Shown here: positions 1 through 5,954 of the stretch, one piece after another
How the letters are laid out: each line of letters begins with the position of its first letter
Numbering within the stretch: the first letter of the stretch is position 1
Source of the DNA: CAYJEQ01 sp964369235
GTDB taxonomy: Bacteria; Bacillota; Clostridia; Oscillospirales; Ruminococcaceae
DNA length: 13,691 nucleotides
NCBI GenBank assembly: GCA_964369235.1
Contig: CAYJEQ010000073.1
Span: 1-13,691 of the forward strand
Direction: 5' to 3'
Notes under the pieces: model-generated
Told to the model about the DNA's origin: nothing
What the model saw: only the letters and a program-made list of their open reading frames with translations
The model's database searches: none
Made by a program: the position numbers and the translations under genes

Positions 1-162
1 AATGGTTACCCTCAGCAAAATGGTTATCCTCAGCAAAATGGTTACCCTCAGCAAACTACACCGGTATATACTCAAATTCCAGAAGTAGCTTGCCCTACCT
101 GTATGGCAAAAAACAGTGCTGATATTAATGGAAAATGCGAGTACTGTGGCACTGATTTGTAG
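1..162 (+). CDS. C-terminal fragment of a zinc-ribbon protein with a QNGYPQ-repeat linker (5' end outside the window)
   Basis: The frame is open from base 1 and ends at TAG 160-162, giving 53 residues of an incomplete protein. Residues 1-18 are three perfect copies of NGYPQQ, encoded by near-identical 18-bp direct repeats at 1-54. After a short linker comes a four-cysteine zinc ribbon with CPTC at residues 31-34 and CEYC at 46-49. Low-complexity Gln/Asn/Tyr/Pro linkers joined to small zinc ribbons occur in many uncharacterised Firmicute proteins, often with membrane segments, but no catalytic domain is visible here. The function is unknown. The next gene on this strand is about 600 bp away, so this is the end of a separate transcription unit. 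Confidence 0.8.
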   Translation, partial: NGYPQQNGYPQQNGYPQQTTPVYTQIPEVACPTCMAKNSADINGKCEYCGTDL

Positions 163-306
163 TGGTGGCTGTAGCTCTATAAAATCCCGTATAGAGAAAT
201 AAGCCTTTAGATTAGTAAGACCTCAAAAAGAAATTTTTAAGTATAATATATCTGTAAATGCATGGTAAATAAAGGTTCTTTTCCAAATGTTGGCGTAAAA
301 TTATAT

Positions 307-345
307 GGTGTTCCTTCCCTCTCCGACGGCGAGGGAAGGAACACC
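307..345. repeat. GC-rich perfect hairpin, probable dispersed repeat
   Basis: A perfect 15-bp inverted repeat (GGTGTTCCTTCCCTC at 307-321, complement at 331-345) encloses the 9-nt loop TCCGACGGC. Its GC content is far above the surrounding DNA. It is followed directly by AACACT, and the 11-mer ACACCAACACT at 341-351 recurs at 13636-13646, also at the 3' edge of a hairpin. This suggests one dispersed family of palindromic elements. No T-run follows, so it is not a standard terminator. Confidence 0.6.
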
Positions 346-367
346 AACACTTGATATAGAAGCTAAA

Positions 368-413
368 TAAACAACCTGTAAGACTACTTAAAGTTAGACT
401 TACAGGTTGTTTA
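368..413. terminator. Terminator-like hairpin in the gap before the IclR gene
   Basis: A perfect 15-bp stem (368-382 with 399-413) surrounds a 16-nt loop. The core arms are AACAACCTGTAAG and CTTACAGGTTGTT. The right arm ends in GTTTAAATTT, a weak T-rich tail. It lies over 200 bp past the zinc-ribbon gene, so it could end a long transcript of that gene or belong to a lost neighbour. Confidence 0.45.
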
Positions 414-718
414 AATTTGCACTAATTGATTAAAATTTAATTATCTATTATTATAAGTGCTAGGCAGATTAAGACTTTAGCTCTTTTACTACCATCTTTT
501 GGCAGTCAATGATAATATATGTAGATACACTAATTTGTTACTAGGTATATATTCTCTAAGTACACAGCAAAATTTGATTCTATGGCTAATATTTTAACCA
601 TCATTTTTATGACAACCCTTCTTTTAATTTTTCCTTTATATTCCGACCTGCCACTTATAAAGCTAATAATGCTCTAAAAAATCAAATTTGTTCTATATAT
701 ATTCAACACATCTTATCA

Positions 719-747
719 TTGACAACCATAAGTAGTATAAGTATACT
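719..747 (+). promoter_or_regulatory. Sigma-A promoter of the IclR-family gene
   Basis: A consensus -35 TTGACA at 719-724 is followed by a 17-bp spacer and a -10 TATACT at 742-747. Transcription would start near 754. The Shine-Dalgarno site GAGGGAG (763-769) lies just upstream of the ATG at 773, so the leader is about 20 nt. Confidence 0.8.
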
Positions 748-748
748 A
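733..748. promoter_or_regulatory. Palindrome over the -10 box, candidate autoregulatory operator
   Basis: TAGTATA (733-739) and TATACTA (742-748) form a perfect 7-bp inverted repeat with a 2-nt spacer, overlapping the -10 element. IclR-family proteins commonly repress their own promoters through short palindromes at this position. The AT-rich composition means chance cannot be excluded. Confidence 0.4.
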
Positions 749-772
749 GATATGTAGAAAAGAGGGAGTGAA

Positions 773-1504
773 ATGAAGAATAAAACAGTACTACGAATTG
801 TACGAATATTGAATTTTATAGCTAAAAACCCCCAAGGAGTTACCTTTACCGAAATAGTTGCGGAGCTTGAGCTCCCTAAATCCACAGTATATGATATACT
901 ACAAGCATTATATGATACCGAGTGTGTTTACTACAAAGATGAGCGTATTAAAAGCTATGCCATAGGCTCTACAATATTTTCTCTAGGGCGCTCTTATTCC
1001 ACAATGTCCACATTTATAAATCTTAGTAACCTATATATAAAAGATGTGTCAGAATCTATAGGTCAACCTGTATTAGTATCTAAATTTGCCATAGATAGAG
1101 TAGTCTATGTAAACAAATATGAGCCAGAAGATAATATTATTAAAACCCCTGAGTTAGATGTAGGCGATGAGGGAATTGACAGTAGTGTGGGAAAACTCTT
1201 TGTAGCACTAACTGATTATAACCAAGATGAGCTAACAGAATTATGCAGTGGTAATACCCAGTATTTAAAAGAGCTTACCAAAATTAGAAAAGATAGATGT
1301 ATTATAGAATATAATACAAAAGGTAAGCATAGTGTTGTGATCGCAGTCCCTGCCTTTAACTTTGAAGGTAAGATCTGTGGTGTAATTAGTACCATAGGTA
1401 TTCATATCCCAGGACAAATTTATACCGAAACTCTAAGTGAATTACAAGAAATGGCAATGAATATTTCACAAAAATTACGGTATGATATTAATAAATTTCA
1501 ATAA
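773..1504 (+). CDS. IclR-family transcriptional regulator
   Basis: This 243-residue protein has the length and two-domain layout of IclR regulators. An N-terminal winged helix-turn-helix covers about residues 3-65, with the recognition helix around LELPKSTVYDILQAL. A C-terminal GAF-like effector domain covers about 75-240 and contains the family's late segment AVPAFNFEGKICGVISTIG. IclR proteins act as dimers or tetramers and usually control nearby catabolic or transport operons by binding a small carboxylate or aromatic effector. The ATG follows GAGGGAG at good distance. The gene has its own promoter and terminator and sits just upstream of, and in line with, the M24-TRAP operon, so it is the most likely local regulator of that operon. 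The effector is unknown. Confidence 0.93.
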   Translation: MKNKTVLRIVRILNFIAKNPQGVTFTEIVAELELPKSTVYDILQALYDTECVYYKDERIKSYAIGSTIFSLGRSYSTMSTFINLSNLYIKDVSESIGQPVLVSKFAIDRVVYVNKYEPEDNIIKTPELDVGDEGIDSSVGKLFVALTDYNQDELTELCSGNTQYLKELTKIRKDRCIIEYNTKGKHSVVIAVPAFNFEGKICGVISTIGIHIPGQIYTETLSELQEMAMNISQKLRYDINKFQ

Positions 1505-1517
1505 AACAAAGCTTGTG

Positions 1518-1559
1518 AGAACACATAAACTCTATCATTGGGCAGAGTTTATGTGTTCT
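1518..1559 (+). terminator. Rho-independent terminator of the IclR-family gene
   Basis: A perfect 16-bp stem (AGAACACATAAACTCT at 1518-1533 with its complement at 1544-1559) has a 10-nt loop and is followed by TCTTTGT. It starts 13 bp after the IclR stop codon and isolates that gene from the operon downstream. Confidence 0.8.
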
Positions 1560-1596
1560 TTGTATAGTTGCACAATTTTTCATGCAAATTTTTGGA

Positions 1597-1625
1597 TTGA
1601 CATTTTCAGTAAAAATCGTTATGAT
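1597..1625 (+). promoter_or_regulatory. Strong sigma-A promoter of the M24-TRAP operon
   Basis: The -35 TTGACA at 1597-1602, a 17-bp spacer and the -10 TATGAT at 1620-1625 form a near-consensus promoter. Transcription would start near 1632, leaving a leader of roughly 97 nt before the chosen start codon at 1729. No other convincing promoter appears before 8153, so all six genes probably depend on it. Confidence 0.85.
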
Positions 1626-1645
1626 AATATCAGGTTCATATTATC
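1623..1645. promoter_or_regulatory. Inverted repeat over the -10 and start site, candidate operator
   Basis: GATAATAT (1623-1630) and ATATTATC (1638-1645) are a perfect 8-bp inverted repeat with a 7-nt spacer. The repeat runs from inside the -10 box to about +14, where a bound repressor would block polymerase. A second small inverted repeat, TCGGA-TTAAT-TCCGA at 1644-1658, abuts it. The adjacent IclR-family protein is the obvious candidate to bind here, but its site need not match the palindrome at 733-748. Confidence 0.5.
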
Positions 1646-1682
1646 GGATTAATTCCGAAAAATAAATTTACTATTAATAATT

Positions 1683-1700
1683 TTGCAAATACATTGCAAA
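1683..1700 (+). repeat. Tandem TTGCAAA direct repeat in the operon leader
   Basis: TTGCAAA occurs at 1683-1689 and 1694-1700, exactly 11 bp apart or about one helical turn. A related TGCAAAT is at 1583-1589, upstream of the -35 box. The phased spacing could mark a protein-binding site or be chance in AT-rich DNA. Confidence 0.3.
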
Positions 1701-1728
1701 ATAACAGTGTGAAAGGATGGGTATACAG

Positions 1729-2874
1729 ATGGCAGGTTATACAGGATTACCAATTACAGTATTTAAAGACAGAGTAGAAAAGCTAGTAGAAAAAATCAAA
1801 GCGGAGGGCAAGGACGGTTTCTTTATCTTCTCTGATGAGTATAGAACAGGTTATACTACATACATATCTGACTTTAAGCCTATTAACATGATAGAAGAAT
1901 CCCCACAGGGAATTTACATTAGTGACAATGGTGATATCACCATGTTCCTTGGTGCAATTAATGCTAAATCTGCTGGAAAGGTTACTTGGATAGAAGATAT
2001 TAGAAGTATAGAAACTATCGAAGATTTCTTTAATGATATTACTGCTAAGAAGGGCAGAAAACTGTCTATAGGTCTTTCAGGTGAAGATCTACTTCCTACT
2101 AAATATTATAGAATTATCGAAAAAAGCCTTGCTGACACCTATGAAAACTGGGATGAAGTACTACATAATATGAGAATGGTTAAGTGTAAAGAAGAAATTG
2201 CACTTATGAAAAAGGCTTGTGAAATCGGTGATGAATCCTTAAGAACCATCTTAAGAGAACTAGAAAAAGAAGAAGATGTTACTGAAATTGGCCTATGTGC
2301 TGTTGCAGAATACACCATGAAAAAAATGGGTGGTGATCTAAGCTGTGCCACTGTACTAGCTGCTGGGCTACATACTAAAACACCTACATGGCGTCCTACT
2401 CATAAGGTGGTAGAAAATGGAGATGCTATCTTAGCAGATGCAGCACCAGCTTATAATGGATATGCTACCGATGTTGCAATCACTATCTTTAAAGGTGACT
2501 GTGAACCAGAACAAAAGAGAATAGTAGATGCTGCTCGTGATGTGGTAATCTCCTCTATAGAAATGTTAAAACCAGGAGAGCCAGGTTCTAGAATATATGA
2601 TATCTTCCTAGAAAAATCTATCGAACTTGGGGTAGATCAGTACTTTAAACCTTATGCAGTGGGACTTAGAGCTGTAGGACATAGCATTGGGCTTGACTGT
2701 GTAGAACGCCCTAACCTAGATATGGATTCAGACTTTATAATGGTGGAAGGTATGACCTTAGCGCTTAAATACGATCTACATGGTTTTGATTGGGGAGGTC
2801 TAAGAATAGAAACAGTAATAGCCTTTGAAGCTGACAGATGTGTATCCCTAAATAGAATACTATACGAAATATAA
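1729..2874 (+). CDS. M24-family (Xaa-Pro aminopeptidase/creatinase fold) hydrolase, Glu ligand replaced by Lys
   Basis: A 381-residue cytoplasmic protein with a creatinase-type N-terminal domain (about 5-145) and a C-terminal pita-bread M24 domain (about 150-381). Aligning by eye to the five M24 metal ligands finds Asp237 (ILADAAP) and Asp248 (GYATDVAI), correctly 11 apart, His318 (GHSIG) and Glu361 (LRIETV). The fourth ligand, normally Glu in the motif TIEPG, is Lys347 (LALKYD). Family members include Xaa-Pro dipeptidases, creatinase and ectoine hydrolase, so the substrate may be a small amide rather than a peptide. I start at ATG 1729: an in-frame ATG at 1717 lies inside the Shine-Dalgarno site AAAGGATGG, too close to be used. 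It is the first gene of the operon, 54 bp before the TRAP binding protein, and a paralog of the protein at 7038-8153. Confidence 0.9.
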   Translation: MAGYTGLPITVFKDRVEKLVEKIKAEGKDGFFIFSDEYRTGYTTYISDFKPINMIEESPQGIYISDNGDITMFLGAINAKSAGKVTWIEDIRSIETIEDFFNDITAKKGRKLSIGLSGEDLLPTKYYRIIEKSLADTYENWDEVLHNMRMVKCKEEIALMKKACEIGDESLRTILRELEKEEDVTEIGLCAVAEYTMKKMGGDLSCATVLAAGLHTKTPTWRPTHKVVENGDAILADAAPAYNGYATDVAITIFKGDCEPEQKRIVDAARDVVISSIEMLKPGEPGSRIYDIFLEKSIELGVDQYFKPYAVGLRAVGHSIGLDCVERPNLDMDSDFIMVEGMTLALKYDLHGFDWGGLRIETVIAFEADRCVSLNRILYEI

Positions 2875-2928
2875 GAAGTGTAAAACTGTAATTATGTATG
2901 AAAACATATGAATAGGAGAAAAATTATT

Positions 2929-3966
2929 ATGAAAAAAATATTTTCTGTATTACTATCTACAGCGCTAATTCTTTCTATGACAGGATGCTCCTCAAATGGC
3001 TCATCCACAGCAGCAACAGGTGGCGGAGCTTCTGACTCTAACACTGGAGAAACCTACACACTAAAAATGGCAATCGTTAGTAACTCTACTCATACCCATA
3101 ATGTAGCAATTAATCAGTGGGCAGAAGAAGTAAAAGCTGAAACCGAAGGCCGATTAGAAATTGTCCTACTAGACAGTGGACAGCTAGGTGGCGAGCGTGA
3201 TTATATCGAAAGTATGCAGCTTGGTACACTTGACATGGCTCAGGTATCCTCTGCAGTTGTAGGGAATTTCCTACCAGACTATAATGTTATGAGCCTACCA
3301 TATCTATTTGATTCTTATGAAAGTATCGAAACTATAACACAGGGAGATATTGGTACAGCCCTAACAGCTCAGCTTGATTCTATTAACCTTGTTGGACTAA
3401 CATGGTTCTCTAATGGCTTTAGATCTGTATTTACAAATACTGAAAATATCCAAACTCCTGAAGATATGTCTGGAGTAAAGGTAAGAGTTATGGAAAGCTC
3501 AGTTATGATTGACTCTCTAAATGCAATGGGTGCCTCTGCAACTCCAATGGCATATGGTGAACTTTACACAGCTATCCAGCAAGGGGTACTTGATGGTGGA
3601 GAAAATGCACCTGTAAATATCCTTAATGATAAGTTCTATGAAGTTTGTAATCAGCTTACATTAACAGAACACTTTGCTACACCAGGTATCGTACTAATTA
3701 GTAAATCTTCTATGGAAAAACTACCAGAAGATCTACAGACCTATCTAACAGAATCAGCAAAAGAGTTAGGTGCTATGGAAATAGAAATGGATAAAGAAAG
3801 CCAGTCTGCAGCAGTAGAATCCCTAAAATCCGAAGGTATGGTAGTTACCGAAGCTGATAAAGAAGCTTTTAAAGCTGCAGCTGTACCTATCTATGCAGAC
3901 GCAACTGCCGATGTTTCACCAGAAATAATCACTCTACTTAAAGAAACACTTGGTATTAACTTCTAA
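2929..3966 (+). CDS. dctP: TRAP transporter substrate-binding lipoprotein, DctP family
   Basis: The 345-residue product begins with a lipoprotein signal (MKKIFSVLLSTALILSMTGC) whose lipobox cysteine is residue 20. A Ser/Gly/Thr-rich tether follows, so the protein is anchored outside the membrane as expected in a Gram-positive. The DctP domain runs from about 42 to 345. FSNGFR near 160-165 and GVKVRVMES near 183-191 are family hallmarks. Arg186 matches the arginine that salt-bridges a carboxylate in characterised TRAP binding proteins, so the ligand should be an organic anion. I start at ATG 2929, 10 nt after AGGAG; an upstream in-frame ATG at 2908 has no ribosome binding site and would add charged residues before the signal peptide. 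A strong hairpin follows the gene. Confidence 0.95.
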   Translation: MKKIFSVLLSTALILSMTGCSSNGSSTAATGGGASDSNTGETYTLKMAIVSNSTHTHNVAINQWAEEVKAETEGRLEIVLLDSGQLGGERDYIESMQLGTLDMAQVSSAVVGNFLPDYNVMSLPYLFDSYESIETITQGDIGTALTAQLDSINLVGLTWFSNGFRSVFTNTENIQTPEDMSGVKVRVMESSVMIDSLNAMGASATPMAYGELYTAIQQGVLDGGENAPVNILNDKFYEVCNQLTLTEHFATPGIVLISKSSMEKLPEDLQTYLTESAKELGAMEIEMDKESQSAAVESLKSEGMVVTEADKEAFKAAAVPIYADATADVSPEIITLLKETLGINF

Positions 3967-3983
3967 CAAAACAAATAGAAACA

Positions 3984-4018
3984 ATGAGCAAAACACCCTC
4001 AATAAGTGTTTTGCTCAT
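3984..4018 (+). other. Intra-operon hairpin between dctP and dctQ
   Basis: A perfect 13-bp stem (ATGAGCAAAACAC at 3984-3996 with its complement at 4006-4018) has a 9-nt loop. It begins 17 bp after the dctP stop codon. No T-run follows (ATTATAATAG), so read-through is expected. A stable 3' hairpin at this place could protect dctP mRNA, giving more binding protein than membrane subunits, or act as a partial attenuator. Confidence 0.65.
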
Positions 4019-4044
4019 ATTATAATAGAAAGAATGTGATACTA

Positions 4045-4536
4045 ATGAAAGCAATAAGAACTTTTTTTGATAAGATTATTGATACTACCGTAATCTTAGC
4101 TGTTATTGCAATGATAGTGGTGATTTTTCTACAGGTAATCTTTAGATTTATTATAGATGATCCATTATCTTGGTCGGAAGAACTGGCACGATACCTATTT
4201 GTATGGATAACTTTTCTAGGGGCAGCAATCTGTGCCAGAGAAAAAGGTCATATCGGTATGGATTTCGTTGTGGAAAAGCTTCCTAAGAAATTAGCTAAAA
4301 TCATTGATAAAGCAACCCTTGCTACACTGGCAATAGTATGTATTATTGTTGCAATTACATCCTTTGATGTAATTACTATAAACTTAATGCAAAAATCCCC
4401 TGCCCTAAAGCTAAATATGGGTATGATATACTCAGCAATCCCCATTGGATTTACCTATATGGGCTTTTACTATGCTGAGCATTTTTTCACCAGAAGCAAA
4501 TCCCAAAACAATATTAATATAAAGAAGGAGGACTAG
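4045..4536 (+). CDS. dctQ: TRAP transporter small membrane subunit, DctQ family
   Basis: This 163-residue protein has four predicted membrane helices, at about 12-34, 49-68, 87-108 and 127-147. It carries the DctQ signature FRFIIDDPLSWSEELARY followed by FVWITFLGAA. DctQ partners with DctM to form the sodium-driven membrane part of the transporter. I start at ATG 4045 because AGAAAGAATGTGAT (4027-4040) matches the 16S-complementary AGAAAGGAGGTGAT at 12 of 14 positions and is well spaced. A longer reading from GTG 4006 would begin inside the preceding hairpin and is rejected. The stop codon is 4 bp before dctM, so the two are translated together. Confidence 0.93.
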   Translation: MKAIRTFFDKIIDTTVILAVIAMIVVIFLQVIFRFIIDDPLSWSEELARYLFVWITFLGAAICAREKGHIGMDFVVEKLPKKLAKIIDKATLATLAIVCIIVAITSFDVITINLMQKSPALKLNMGMIYSAIPIGFTYMGFYYAEHFFTRSKSQNNINIKKED

Positions 4537-4540
4537 TAAA

Positions 4541-5818
4541 ATGTTAGCTGCATTATTTATAGTATTTATTTTATTAGTAGCACTAAATGTGCCCATTGCC
4601 TTTGCAATGTTAATATCCTCCATAGTTGCACTGCTAATTGAGGGTATGCCACTAGCTATGATAACCACAAGACTATTTGTACAGGTGGATTCTTTCCCTC
4701 TAATGGCAATACCATTTTTCATATTTGCTGGTGATATTATGAATTCAGGTGGTATTACTAAGCGAATTGTAGATTTTGCCCAGTCCCTTGTAGGCCATAT
4801 TAAAGGTGGGCTGGCTCATGTAAATATTCTTTCTAGTATATTTTTTGCTGGTATCTCTGGTTCTGCTACAGCGGACACCTCTGCACTTGGATCCATGCTA
4901 ATCCCTATTATGAGAAAAGATGGATATAGTGCTGAGTTTAGTGTTGCTATTACTGCAGCATCATCTACTATTGGCCCTATTATCCCTCCTAGTATAATGA
5001 TGGTTATGTATGGGGTAATTGCCAATGAATCAGTAGCTAAACTATTTATAGGTGGTCTTATTCCTGGGGTACTAGTAGGTATTACCCAGATGGTAATGGC
5101 TTACCGTATATCTGTAAAAGAAGGTTACGGTTCTGTTGGGAAATTCTCTCTAAGCAATATGTTTAGAGCACTAAAAAGCTCCATTCTAGCTATAATCATG
5201 CCTATGATTATTTTAGGTGGTATTTTATCTGGAATATTTACTGCTACAGAAGCTGGTGTTGTTGCTTGTGTATATGCAATTATTGTAGGTGTATTTATCT
5301 ATAAAGAAGTTACCTTTAAAGATCTACCTAAAATATTCTTTAACTCAGCTAAAGTTACAGCACAGGCAATGTTTATTGTTGCATCAGCTGCTATGTTTAG
5401 CTGGATACTTGCATGGACTGGTTTCCCAGTAATGATTAGAGATATACTATTATCAATTAGTACCGATCCTACTGTGGTTATGCTACTAATTATTGGTTTT
5501 ATCCTAGCATTAGGATTATTTGTTGAAGGTACTCCTGTACTTATTATATTTGCACCTGTGTTTGTACCTGTTGTAGAAAGTCTAGGAATCTCTCTCGTAC
5601 TATTCGGTGTGCTATTTGTAATGGCAGTACTTGTAGGCTCTATTACTCCTCCTGTTGGTGTACTATTATACCTAGGATGTGGTATCGCTGGTATCCCTGT
5701 TTCTAGAGCAAGTAAGGTTATATGGCCATTTGTATTTACAATTATATTTGTAATTTTACTATGTCTATTTATACCATCAATTGTTACACTGCTACCAGAT
5801 CTTATGTATGGGGTCTAG
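4541..5818 (+). CDS. dctM: TRAP transporter large permease subunit, DctM family
   Basis: The 425-residue product is highly hydrophobic throughout, with about twelve membrane segments, the normal DctM length and topology. Family landmarks are GISGSATADTSALGS at 104-118, IGPIIPPSIMM at 144-154, LFVEGTPVLIIFAPVFVPV in the second half, and GSITPPVGVLLYLGCGIAG near the end. These belong to the sodium and substrate sites of the elevator-type transport domain. A strong AAGGAGG precedes the ATG, which lies 4 bp after the dctQ stop. With DctP and DctQ it completes a classical three-gene TRAP importer for a carboxylate. The exact substrate cannot be read from the sequence. Confidence 0.97.
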   Translation: MLAALFIVFILLVALNVPIAFAMLISSIVALLIEGMPLAMITTRLFVQVDSFPLMAIPFFIFAGDIMNSGGITKRIVDFAQSLVGHIKGGLAHVNILSSIFFAGISGSATADTSALGSMLIPIMRKDGYSAEFSVAITAASSTIGPIIPPSIMMVMYGVIANESVAKLFIGGLIPGVLVGITQMVMAYRISVKEGYGSVGKFSLSNMFRALKSSILAIIMPMIILGGILSGIFTATEAGVVACVYAIIVGVFIYKEVTFKDLPKIFFNSAKVTAQAMFIVASAAMFSWILAWTGFPVMIRDILLSISTDPTVVMLLIIGFILALGLFVEGTPVLIIFAPVFVPVVESLGISLVLFGVLFVMAVLVGSITPPVGVLLYLGCGIAGIPVSRASKVIWPFVFTIIFVILLCLFIPSIVTLLPDLMYGV

Positions 5819-5857
5819 TAGTACCCTACTAATAACAAAGATATAAACAATAATATT

Positions 5858-5896
5858 TTCTGCTATTCCCTCACCCTTGGTGTAGGAATAGCAGAA
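5858..5896 (+). other. Intra-operon hairpin between dctM and the next M24-fold gene
   Basis: A perfect 12-bp stem (TTCTGCTATTCC at 5858-5869 with GGAATAGCAGAA at 5885-5896) is topped by a small inner stem (CACC 5872-5875 with GGTG 5879-5882). The sequence after it is CTTATATAC, not a T-run, so it is a weak terminator at most. It may lower or uncouple expression of the two downstream M24-fold genes. Confidence 0.6.
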
Positions 5897-5954
5897 CTTA
5901 TATACAATAAAAAATCTATAAAAGCTAAGCTAATAGAAAGGCATGGTCATAAAT

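Larger units (their letters stand above)
163..718. other. Intergenic stretch without a supportable gene
   Basis: No open frame of useful length with a ribosome binding site is present on either strand. A weak hairpin (CTCTATA 175-181 with TATAGAG 190-196) follows the zinc-ribbon gene but has no T-run. The stretch also contains the hairpins at 307-345 and 368-413, listed separately. From 414 to 718 the DNA is AT-rich and I see nothing functional before the promoter at 719. Confidence 0.7.

Noticed and set aside
307..345. Terminator reading of the GC-rich hairpin
   Set aside because: The stem is strong, but no T-run follows on either strand and no gene ends nearby. A dispersed repeat is more likely.
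2908..2928. Upstream ATG for dctP at 2908
   Set aside because: No ribosome binding site precedes it, while AGGAG lies between it and ATG 2929, which gives a normal lipoprotein signal peptide.
4006..4044. Longer dctQ reading from a GTG at 4006
   Set aside because: The GTG is inside the right arm of a 13-bp hairpin, has no ribosome binding site, and adds MFCSYYNRKN-type residues atypical of DctQ. ATG 4045 has an extended match to the 16S 3' end.
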